Source of the DNA: Erythroxylum novogranatense
Lineage: Eukaryota; Streptophyta; Magnoliopsida; Malpighiales; Erythroxylaceae
Direction of reading: 5' to 3'
NCBI GenBank assembly: GCA_029891385.1
Contig: CM057225.1
Location: 78,331,887-78,395,886, forward strand
Length of the DNA: 64,000 nt
Shown here: one piece after another, positions 48,040 through 59,100 of the stretch
Numbering within the stretch: the first letter of the stretch is position 1
Layout: each line of letters opens with the position of its first letter
The notes under the pieces: model-generated
The model's input: the letters and a program-made list of their open reading frames with translations, nothing else
Database searches by the model: none
Told to the model about the DNA's origin: nothing
Translations under genes and position numbers: made by a program

Positions 48040-49479
48040 CAGTGGGGAGGAGTTTGTGTACATTTGACTCTTCACAGCATGCGTGTCCTAGGACAAGAAT
48101 CATTAACTTTTGAAACACATTACATCCAAATCATACACACAATTGCACAACCATAATGGGATTACTTTTGTCGATAAGAATGTAGAATGCTAACAGCAAG
48201 TCATATTGTACAAACAACACCAAGACAACCAACAATACAAGGGTTTATGTCAATTACAAATCAAGCAGATGCTTAAATTGAGAATATATCAAATACCTGC
48301 CAAAAAAACCGAAGATACTCTTTGGAGATGATTGCACCCTCTCACCGATGAACAACACCTCCTAAACAAAAACATAATAACAAACAGGTTAACTTATTGC
48401 AAATGATCCAGTTGCTAATCTGTTGAAGTAATGAAAGAATGAAGTAATGAAGTAATGCAAATGATCTGGTTTCTGGATAGTTACACTGGGAGATAATAAT
48501 CAGTGAGAAATCAACAAAGAAAAACCCTGATGCATCTCATGTTTGTGCAGAAAACCATTGGAATTCTGGGAAGTGTAAATGGGATACTAAGGAACCTAGA
48601 CAAGGATAATATCCATCTGATACATGTCTTAACTGTCGTAGATGAATCAAGTTTCACTACCCAATCATGATTTCCTAGTATAGAATACTTTTCATGCAAC
48701 GCTTCTAGAACAACTAAAATCAAGAGATAAACCATTTCATCTCCATCTTTTCCGACATTCTCTTTATTGAACTCCAAATCGAAATACAGATGGCATGGTA
48801 AACCCTCAAGACAGCACATCAAACTGGACGAAATCAATACATTGCCTTTTCACTACAATGTCACGAACCTCATGTCAGGACTTAATTAAATTTGCTCTCA
48901 GAGAAACTAAATTTCGAAAAGTGTAGCCAATGCAGTTGCGATTCCAGAGTGTCCGTCAACCAAGGAAGACCAACATTTTTAAGCCATAAAATCAAATGCT
49001 TACCCGACCCTGGAGAGACCAACGTCTTGGGAAAGCAAAGATCTGAAGAGATCCGGAGGGAACGCCGTTGTGAAGAGATCTGAAGAGCAGGCGGGGACGA
49101 AGAGCAGCATGCGCGAACCAATAAAGACGAACAGTTGTCGGGGAGGAAGAGAGCTGAATTCGGGGAAGAAGAGAGCCGGAGTCGGGGAGGAAGAGAGCCG
49201 AAGCCGAAGCCGGAGTCGGAGTCGGGAAAGAAGAGCAGTCGGGGATGAAGAAGCGCAGCCGGAGTCGGAGATGGTAGCTTCTGTCGTTGCCCAAAAGAGT
49301 CAGAACGTTATCATTAGGCGAGGAGACATGGACAACACATCCCTATCCTACCTTTTTGGGAGGGACAAGATTTCATGTCCCTGTCTACCGGATACAGGGG
49401 ACACAAATTCTGCTACATGAAACAAACGCTCCCGGGAGCAGGATTTTTGGGTCCTGTCTACTGTTCTCACTCATAGGAA
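48040..49479. other. Harbinger 5' flank of the transposase gene, no clear gene
   Basis: Between the MITE and the right terminal repeat. A 108-residue minus frame (48511-48837) has no recognisable domain. At 49070-49260 the sequence is an imperfect GA/GGAGTC-type repeat giving an RS-rich plus frame (49070-49420); on the transposase strand it is CT-rich, as a 5' leader might be. Confidence 0.45.
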
Positions 49480-49497
49480 CAGTAACCAAACACAAGG
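49480..49497 (-). repeat. Right terminal inverted repeat of the Harbinger element
   Basis: The complement reads CCTTGTGTTTGGTTACTG, then TTA follows on the plus strand. Confidence 0.7.
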
Positions 49498-49500
49498 TTA

Positions 49501-50175
49501 GTTAGCAGTCTCGATTCTATTATTTACCATCGTAACATTGGGAGGAGGTATGATTATGTTTGTCAATGTTGTTTGTGAATGTGAAACTTTATGGAAGTGA
49601 AGTGTAATGTCAGATGTTGCCTAATAAGTTCGTAGGTTAAAGATTCAATCGAAGAACCCGTTTAAAGCTTAGCTGTGATAGTGTGAAAATTTGAGTTCTT
49701 GGAAAGTGAAGGCTTATATTTAAAAAAATTGAAGGTTTAAATATTTAATTATTATTTTAAAATTCAAGCTATAATTAAAATATTGAAAAAAATTTAGGAT
49801 TTTTTATCATGAACCCTTTAAAATTATTTTGACATTATGATTGATCTACATTTTGTAGAGTATTAAAAGCATTATCAATATTATTTAAAATGCTATATTA
49901 TAGCAATTAAAAAAAGTTAAAGCATTATCAATATTATTTAAAAATGCTATATTTAGCAATTAATTTAAATTTTTTAAAAATATTAGAAGACAATTCTTAC
50001 GTTTTGCCCAATGCTTCCCTGAGCACGGCGTTTGGAGTTCACCGACTACACGCTACTGGCAGAGTTACCGAGACCTTACTCGACGCTTCTCTACTAATTT
50101 CATTTCAAAAGCCAAACGTAACAAAACCTCCCTAAAACCTCACGCCTGAGAGCCAAAATACCAAAACAAAAAGGA
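49501..50175 (+). promoter_or_regulatory. 5' flank and leader of the helicase gene
   Basis: 675 bases between the Harbinger end and the helicase ATG. The distal part is AT-rich and carries a tandem duplication (49866-49910 and 49919-49962). The last ~170 bases are less AT-rich and probably hold the 5' leader. No unambiguous TATA box was seen. The Harbinger insertion therefore lies close to the promoter. Confidence 0.5.
49866..49962. repeat. Tandem duplication, ~53-bp period
   Basis: AAAGCATTATCAATATTATT with the following ~25 bases occurs twice in direct orientation, separated by about eight bases. Confidence 0.85.
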
Positions 50176-53100
50176 ATGGCAGGCTATTCAGCTGCTATTC
50201 AGGGACACATCATCACCACCACCACAACCGCCGCCACAAGGTCTCTTAGTTTGTGTCTTTCCCATAAAACCCTTAAAGCTCGCTTCTTTTCTTGTGTGAC
50301 TGTGAGGTCCAACCTCCCTTTGCTGTCTAGGCCACAATTGTTTTCAAGGTCATTTGGGGTTATTAAGTGTTTTGATTGTGGTGGTGTTCGTGGGTTTTTG
50401 GATTGGAGGAAAGGTGATAACTTGACGCTATTGCGTCTACAGCAGAACTCCAATTATAGCCGGTTTGCTTACCAGGACCCTTCTAGTGATGATGATTCTG
50501 ACGGAGAATTCGGCTCCACCCAGCAGTCAATGGTTCCTTTTGTTCTTTATTTTTGATTTGGTCATAGGAATCTGCTTTCATGTGACATTTGCTGCAATTT
50601 GACCTGTAGTTTAGCTTTAATGCCTATGCTAAGAACTGTGGCAGTTGTGATTTTTATTGAGATTAGTGAATTCCTTTTCATGTTAATATTTAAGTCAGTC
50701 TATCAAAGAAGAGTGAATTTGGTACATAGGTGAGTGTTCGATTGCGAAGGTCTTGTTTGATGTATGTATGATCTATTATTAGGAGCTGGACAATCAAATC
50801 CAATAAATATAATGGTCCAGAGGAAGTTGATAGTTTTTACTCTTTTCACCGTTCATTCAGGGAAAACCTTGCGATATTTTCCCATAGTATCCTTGCTCTA
50901 ACATATTCCCATTCATGACAACCGAAAGTTTTTCTCTCTACCTGATTAAAGATTGTAAAACATTTCTAGTGATCAATCAAGTTTGAGTATATGGAAAGGT
51001 TTTGGCCATTACAGGAATTAATGCCTTGTTGCAGTAAAGATATTTAATTTCTTATTGAGCCCAATATACAAGATGTTTAATCGGTGGTATCATTTGGGGC
51101 TGTTACTTCATGCTGAAAGTGTTGATGCAACATTCTCTACTCTTTTCTTCTTGTTGTTGATCTTTTATTAGTGTGTTAGTATAAAAAGACATAACGTCCT
51201 CATACACATGATATTTGTTTGGTGTTGATTCTTTCTCCCTAGACTGGTTCAACACTTGATAACATTGATGATTGGAAGTGGAAGTTGACCATGCTTCTGC
51301 GAAACAATGATGAGCAAGAAGTTGTGTCAAGAGAGAAAAAGGAAAGACGTGATTTTGAGCACCTCTCAACCCTAGCAACTCGGATGGGCTTGCATAGGTT
51401 ATTATACCATCTTCCAAGTAAAATATGCTTATAGGGTTATATTTCATATTCTCAAAATGTAACTTGTTCTTTTCAGCCGACAATATTCTAGAGTTGTTGT
51501 CTTTAGTAAAGTTCCCCTGCCAAATTACAGACCTGATCTTGATGAAAAGCGTCCACAGAGAGAGGTACTTCCCCCTGCTGAAATATGTCTTTATGTTGCA
51601 ATGAAATTATAATGGTACTACAATTTATATCTAAAGAAAGGGGATGATGGATACACCTTGAGCATTTTTAATCACTTTCTATAATAAAAAGTTCCTATAT
51701 TCATGGATAAAACATTTTTTATTTAGCTACAGCTTGATTTTCGTTCTTAATTCTTGAGGTGTTGAATGTTCTGTTTACTTGGTTATCAACATTTTCCATG
51801 ATTTTTATCACTTACAGGTGTTGTTGCCTTTTGGACTGCAAAGAGAAGTAGATAGTCATCTTGGTGCTTATCTTTCCAAAAAGTCCATAATTAAGGGACG
51901 AAGTAATTCTCTATCAAGATCGAGCAATAATGGAAATATGAACAATGCTGGAATTTACAAGCGGGTAGGCTCCGACATCCAGAATAATGTTGCCATGGAG
52001 AAAATTATTCGGCGGAAAAGTTTGCAACTGCGCAATAAGCAACAAGAATGGCTGGTATGTTATGTGCTGACAAGTTCAACTACTTTAGATACCATATGAC
52101 TTAAAATCTTTTGTCTTTAACTTTAGATATGTTGTGTCTAAAAGTCTTTTGGTAAGTAAAATGCTGTTAGAGAGTAAATATTTTACACTGGTATGCTTTT
52201 TAAATCTTAATGCCATCTTTCCTACAACATGCTTTGGAATTCTACTGTTAGCTAATGAAAGTGCTGCTGAATTATGCCACTTGATAGTGAAGAAAGCAAT
52301 TCTTGGTTGGAGAATTGTTGTGTAGTATCATCTTGTCTTATTCCCTCATGGTTTATATTATTTACAATTAACAATGTAGCTCTATTTATTTATTTTTTTC
52401 AGAAAAGCTAGTTGATAGAATTGGTTGTTGCCTCCCTCTTCCTTTTAGTGTTTATAATGTTATGTTCTCCTTAAAATGAATCTTAGTTTGTTGAATAGAT
52501 CGTCTTGTCTTATTTTGTTTCCCGCATGTTATATTATTTACAATCAACAATGGAGTTGCAAATACTTGTTTTTTTTTTTTTTATAAGCTATTTGATAGGA
52601 TTGGTTGTTACCTCTCCCTTCCTTCTAGTGTTTATAATGTTATGTTCTCTCAGATTGGATTTCTTACTTTGTTGGATATTATCATCTTGGCTTATTTTGT
52701 TTCCCTTACATTTATATTATTTACAATCAATAGTGTAGCTGTATGTACATTTTACTTTTTTTCTTAAAGCTACTTGATAGGATTGGTTGTTGCCTCCCTC
52801 TTCCTTTTAGTGTTTAAAATGAATTTCTTAGTTAGTTGAGTACTATCAGCTTGTCTTATTTTGTTTCCATCGTGTTTTATATTATTTATAGTCAACAATA
52901 GAGCAGCATGTACATGTTTGATGCAAAAGAACCTAAAGCCTATAGAAGAAATAAAAGAGGAAAAATTAGTCAACCAAAAGCCTTAATTTAGTGGGATGAA
53001 GGATAAGAATTAAGTTGACAACAAAGACAATAAAGGCTGAAATGTAGATTATGCTTGGATTCCATATTAGATAGGAAATAGTAGTAAGATAACTATTACA

Positions 53101-56100
53101 TTCTAGTTTTGGGTATCTTATCCAATTTGCTTATGACTTAAACTTATAGAAATTTTATTAGAGTAAGATTTAAATCTGTTAGTGTTAGCCATGAACCGAA
53201 ATCGTTACTGGTTTATCAGAGGAAGAAGAAACGGGACGTTGAGGTGGAGAGAGATTGATGAGTTGGAGTGTGATGCATGCGTGCTTAACCGTTAGGGAGA
53301 ATAAGGGAATATTGTGTGGGGTGTATAGGTACCCTAGGAGGATATAAGTTAGTTAGAAATGATGAGAGAATGATCTTTTATTCCGGATATCTGTCTATTG
53401 TACGACCTTTAACTGGGGAGCTATAGCTCTAAACAGTTTTATCAATACATATTGACTATTTTTTGGAATTTCCCTACCCTTACTCTACCAAATTGGTGCG
53501 GTGAGCGTGGAACCTCATGACCAACACCAGAATGAAGAATAGGCTAGAAGTGGTAGAGAGGAGTTTGGGAGCGTTGGAGCAACGACTAACAGGGCTTGAT
53601 GGAGAACTCAGTGAGATTAAATCGATGCTCGTTGCTGCGTTGAAAGGAAAAGCAACGGAAGAAACATTGGGTGGGCAGTCGTCGATGACAGAGGGGGGCT
53701 CGGCCAGTACCCCTGTTCCTGGGCAGTCATCGGCACGGGTAGTGACTCTTGATGATGTGCAGGTAGCTGCCAAGCGTATTGAGCTGCCGAACTTTACCGG
53801 TGTAGACCCCATGAGCTGGGTCCGACGAGCAGAGCAATATTTCCAGGTGCAAGAAACCCCGGAAGAGAAGGTCATGTTGGCTTTAGTGTGCATGGAGGGT
53901 CATGCTCTCCACTGGATAAGTTGGCTTCAGGATCGGAAACCCCTAATGACCTGGGAGGACGTGAAGAGAGAAGTGCTCGCTAGGTTCGGAGGTGCACTAG
54001 CGACTAACCCCTTTGAAGCTTTAGCTGCTGTTCGTCAAAATGGGGTAGTGGATGAATTTATTCAGGATTTCGTGGCCAAGGCAGTGCAAGTTAGGGGGTG
54101 TTCAGAAGAGTTTTTCATTGGGCAATTTCTGAATGGACTAAAGGAGGAGATTAGGGCACGGATTCGTTCGCATGAGGCTGTAGATCTCTATCAGACAATG
54201 AATTTAGCCGGAGAAATCGAACATGAACAGGAAGTTTTGGGCAGGAAGAAGAGCGCGCAGTCATATTCTCATCGAGAGGGCTTTGGCTTAGCGGTGAAAG
54301 CAGGGTCGGTAATTGTGGACAAAGGGCCTCAGACCACCTTTCAAGTTATTGATGGAAGGAGGAGTGGATTTGGAGCTGGGGGGACTCACCCAAATGCTGT
54401 ATCGGCCCAATCTGGGAGTCACTGGAAGGGGACCACCGGGCCAGCTCAGCCTAGAGGGAGTAGTATTGGGTCCAGTGGCCATACAGGTTCAGCCCCAACC
54501 AGAGGAGTCCGACGGTACACCCAAAAAGAGTTTCAAGAAATTAGGGCAAAGGGGCTTTGCTATCGTTGCCTTCAACCCTACCATCCTCTTCACCAGTGTC
54601 AGGGGGCCTCACTACACACGGTGATATTGGCCGACGATGATTCGTCGGAGGACAAGGGCGAGGGGACGCTGCCGGTGATGGAGCCACAGGAACTTCCGAA
54701 CGACCAGCAGTTCACGAATCTCGAACTTCCTTATTTTGCTCTCAGTGGGTGTGGAAGTCACCAAACCGTGAAGCTACGAGGGTTGGGTTGTGGTGTAGCC
54801 GTTATTATTATGGTCGACAGTGGGGCGAGCCACTGTTTCGTCACTAAAGGGGAAGCAGAGAAGATGGGACTCCATGTTGAACCAACATTGCGGACTGGCG
54901 TGCGGTTGGGAGATGGGCGACGTGAAGAGACCCAAGGGCTTTGCCGAAATGTTTCAGTAGAGATTGGGGGAGCTAAATTTCTGGTCGATTGCTTTGTGTT
55001 TCCTTTAGGTGGGGTCGACCTCATTTTGGGAGTCTCAAGGTTGCAACAGTTGGGCGATGTTAAAGCAAACTGGGGTCGTATGACTATGGAGTTCTAGTTT
55101 GGTGGACAAACAATCAAAGTGGATGGAGATCCTTCTCTAGTTAATACCCCAGCAACAGTTCGGTTTTTGCAAAAATCAACTAGTTGCGGCCTGGTACTTT
55201 GGCAAGCTTCCTTGATAGAATTGAATTCGGTTGAGGGGGAATGTTCAGCTGGACAGGAGTCAGATTTACAACAGTTACTTCAGAAGTTTGCAAGCCTATT
55301 TAATGAGCCTTCGGGGCTACCGCCACGTCGCACCATTGACCACAGTATACCTTTACAGCAAGGGATTACTACTGTGAGCGTCAAGCCTTATCGCTGCGGT
55401 CACACGCAGAAGGATGAAATAGAACAACAAGTATCCGAGATGCTGGCAACTGGTATAATTCAGCCAGTTTTGGGCCATTTTCCAGTCCCGTTTTGCTAGT
55501 AAGGAAGAAAGATGGAGGGTGGCGGTTCTGTGTAGACTATAGGGAGCTGAACAAGGTGACTGTGGCGGATAAGTATCCGATTCCGGTGATACACGAACTA
55601 CTGGATGAATTACATGGGGCTAGGTTCTATTCCAAGGTCGATCTACGATCTGGATACCACCAGATCCGAGTACGGGCTGAAGATATTCCTAAAACGGCCT
55701 TTAGGACGCATTCCGGACATTACGAATTCAAGGTGATGCCTTTTGGGCTGAAAAACGCAATGGCTACGTTTCAAGTGACAATGAACGAGCTTTTCCGACC
55801 ATATTTGCGACGGTATGTACTGGTGTTCTTTGATGATATCCTTATTTATAGCAAGGATTGGGAAGAGCATTTGGGTCACTTATTGGTTGTTTTGGGAATA
55901 TTGGAGGAGCAACACTTTGCTGTCAATGAGAAGAAGAGTCAGTTCGGACAGACCAAAATCGAGTATTTGGGCCACATAATCTCAGTGGATGGTGTTTTTA
56001 TGGATCCGACAAAGGTGGCGAGTATTCTCACATGGCCGCAACCTCGATCGGTAAAAGGGGTGAGAGCTTTCCTTGGCTTAACCGGATGCTACCGACGGTT

Positions 56101-59100
56101 TATACAAAATTATGGGAACATAACGTGTCCATTGACCGAGTTACTAAAAAAGGAGTCTTCTCAAAAGTTTTCATGGACAACTGAGGCGCAAGCAGCCTTT
56201 ACCGCACTTCAGCAGGCTTTGACCACTGCACCCATACTAGCTATGCCCGACTTTCACCAACCTTTTGTTGTAGAATGTGACGCATCCGGGGGAGGGGTAG
56301 GAGCAGTGTTAATGCAAGGAGGACGACCAATTGCCTTTTATAGAAAAAGTTTGGCGCCACGGAATTTAGCTAAACTAGCTTATGAGAAGGAGTTAATGGC
56401 TTTTGTGATGGCCATCCGACATTGGCGACCATATCTCGTAGGGGGCAAATTTACGGTACGTACAGACCATTGTAGCTTGAAGCATTTACTTCAACAGCAA
56501 ATCACGACTCCGGCTCAACAAAACTGGGTGGCAAAGTTGATTGGGTATGAGTTCGACATAGAATACAAGCCGGGCATATTGAACAAGGCTGCGGATTCGT
56601 TGTCCAGGCGACAGGAGGATGTTGAGTTGTCCGCAATTTCTTTCCCCTGCTGGACTTAATGGACAGATCTAGATAAAGAATTGGCAGCAAATGATACTTA
56701 TCAGAAACTTAAAATGCGGATTAGTGACTGCCCTGCTGAATTTAAGAAATACAAGGTTGTGAATGGCAGAATCTTTTTTATGGGGAAGCTATTCTTACCT
56801 GCTACTTCTTCGTGGATTCCTAAGCTAATTCAGGAGGACATTCCGGAGCTTGTAGGACGTACCGAAGAGTGGCCGCAAATGTTCATTGGGTGGGGATGAT
56901 GAAACAGATTCAGAAGTTTGTGGCTGAATGTCCAACCTGCCAACGCAACAAATACAACACTCAAGCTCCTGTGGGGTTACTACAGCCATTACCCATACCG
57001 ACTCAAGTATGGGAGGATTTATCCATGGATTTCATCACTGGTATGCCTCGTTCTCATGGAATTGATTGTGTGTTGGTAGTAGTCGACCGTTTGAGCAAAT
57101 ATGATCACTTCATTGGTCTTCGCCATCCATTCACTACACGATCGGTGGCTGAAGTATTTTCTAAGGAGATCGTGAGGCTTCATGGAGTACCACACTCCAT
57201 TGTTAGTGACAGGGACCCTTTATTTATGAGCAATTTCTGGTTAGAATTCTTCAAAGGATGGGGAACCCAATTGAAAATGAGCACTGCTTACCATTCGGAG
57301 ACGGATGGCTAAACGGAAGTTTTGAATAAATGTTTAGAAACATATTTACGATGCTTCTCTTCTGAACAGCCTAAAGCTTGGAGTCGTTGGTTGCATTGGG
57401 CCGAATATTGGTATAACACCAACTTTCAAGGCGCTACTCAAACCACTCCTTTTGAAATAGTATATGGTCGTCGGAAACCTCCAACTCTTGTTCAGTATTT
57501 ACCGGGAGAATTTAAGATTGCGGCAGTGGCAGCAAAACATCAGGATCGAAATGAAATCTTGAGGCAGCTACGCTATAATTTGCTTAAAGCGCAGCAAAGG
57601 ATGACTAAGCAGGCCAATAAACACCGACGTCATGTTGAGTTCCAGGTGGAAGATTGGGTCTACTTAAAGATTCGGCCACATCGACAGACCTCTCTTGCAT
57701 AGCGAGTGTATCATAAACTCACTCCTCGTTATTACGGGCCATTTAGGGTGCTGCAGAAACTAAGTCCGGTGGTGTACAAATTAGACTTGCCACAGACTTC
57801 GCGGGTTCATCCCATTTTTCACATTTCTCAACTTAAGAAGGCAGCAGGTGACCATCAAGTTTCAAGTGAGCTTCCTTCCAATTTAATTGCTGAACAGCCA
57901 AGTTTCATTCCAGAGTACATTCTTGAGGCCAAGTCCTTCGACCCTCCTGCCACTCCTTGTCACCTACTGTTGGTCAAATGGGCTGCCAAAGGACCTGATG
58001 AAGCTACTTGGATCAGCTGTTCTGATTTTCGGGGGCAATTTCCTGAGTCAGACCTTGTGGACAAGGTCTGTTTCCAGGGAGGGCGTATTGTTAGCCATGA
58101 ACCGAAACCGTTACTGGTTTATCAGAGGAAGAAGAAGCGGGACGTTGAGGTGGAGAGAGATTGATGAGTTGGAGTGTGATGCATGTGTGCTTAATTGTTA
58201 GGGAGAATAAGGGAATATTGTGTGGGGTGTACGGGTACCCTAGGAGGATATAAGTTAGTTAGAAATGATGAGAGAATGATCTTTTATTCCAGATATCTGT
58301 CTATTGTATGGCCTTTGGCTGGGGAGCTATAGCTCTAAACAGTTTTATCAATACATATTGACCATTTTCTGGAATTTCCCTACCCTTACTCTACCAGTTA
58401 GGAACTCTTTCCTATTATAATAAGGGTTTTAAGAACTATATAAATATGTGTACTCAACCCTTCAATAATAATAGGTCCTTAATTTTTTACTACAAACTTG
58501 AGTTTTCAACTGGGAGGTTTAATGCTTTCTTCTAAGAATTAGGAGTGATTCCTAGTTTCTTACTCTCCATTGTTTCTCACTAAATTCCAGTAAACCTAAC
58601 CTAAATTTGTTAAACCCAAAAATCCTAGTCTAAAATTTTCAACAACAAACCCCAAAATTCCATCTATACCCAATTTGAAATTTTAGCATTCCAAGCTTAA
58701 ATCCAGACTTGAAAGTTGATATTCCAGTAGCCTAATATTAGCCATATTTCCGAATTTTGTGATTTTTAGCTACTGGTTAATACTTCTTCTATTTGTTATA
58801 CACAATTTGGTATCGGAAGGGCGTATAAAAGAATACATAACAACCAAGAGCAAGACGGAATATTTTTGAATTGCGGAAAGATTTGACATTAATAACCCTC
58901 GAGAACAAAGTGTTCCAAGAACTAGCCTAGAAAACAACATCAGATTTATAAGATCAGTATTGTAACATTCTACGTCAAGAACGATTTCAAACAAGCAGAG
59001 GAGAATTGATGCAAAAGAACTTAAAGTATATCAAAGAAATAAAAGAGGAAAAATTAGTCAACCAAAAGCCTTAATTTGGTAGGATGAAGGATATGATTTG

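Larger units (their letters stand above)
35281..49497 (-). mobile_element. PIF/Harbinger DNA transposon with two genes, enlarged by later insertions
   Basis: TSD TTA at 35278-35280 and 49498-49500. Terminal inverted repeats begin CGCTGTATTTGGTTGTTG on the left and, complemented, CCTTGTGTTTGGTTACTG on the right (13 of 18 match). TTA is the usual PIF/Harbinger target. Two minus-strand genes lie inside: a DDE transposase and a Myb/SANT-like accessory protein, the normal gene pair of this superfamily. Solo LTR F (1.8 kb), solo LTR G (4.4 kb), a copia fragment and a hAT MITE entered later and account for more than half of the length. Both solo LTRs interrupt exons, and both frames rejoin cleanly when they are removed. 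Confidence 0.85.
53183..58396 (+). mobile_element. Reina-type Ty3/gypsy chromovirus, 5.2 kb
   Basis: TSD GTTAG (53178-53182 and 58397-58401). LTRs 53183-53490 and 58089-58396 are both 308 bp (TGTTAGCC...CTCTACCA). By eye they differ at about 14 sites, all transitions. One gag-pol region fills the interior with domain order gag, PR, RT, RNase H, IN, chromodomain. Small size, short LTRs and the C-terminal chromodomain suit the Reina clade. Four stops and two frameshifts inactivate it. It lies in LTR 1 of the TRIM-like element, on the same strand as the helicase. Confidence 0.93.

Noticed and set aside
49070..49420. RS-repeat-like protein
   Set aside because: The RS run comes from an imperfect GA/GGAGTC repeat, and the frame lies antisense to the transposase gene's likely leader.
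53480..53893. 137-residue minus frame
   Set aside because: Antisense to the Reina gag.
57887..58201. 104-residue plus frame overlapping the Reina chromodomain
   Set aside because: Alternative phase of the recognised chromodomain frame.
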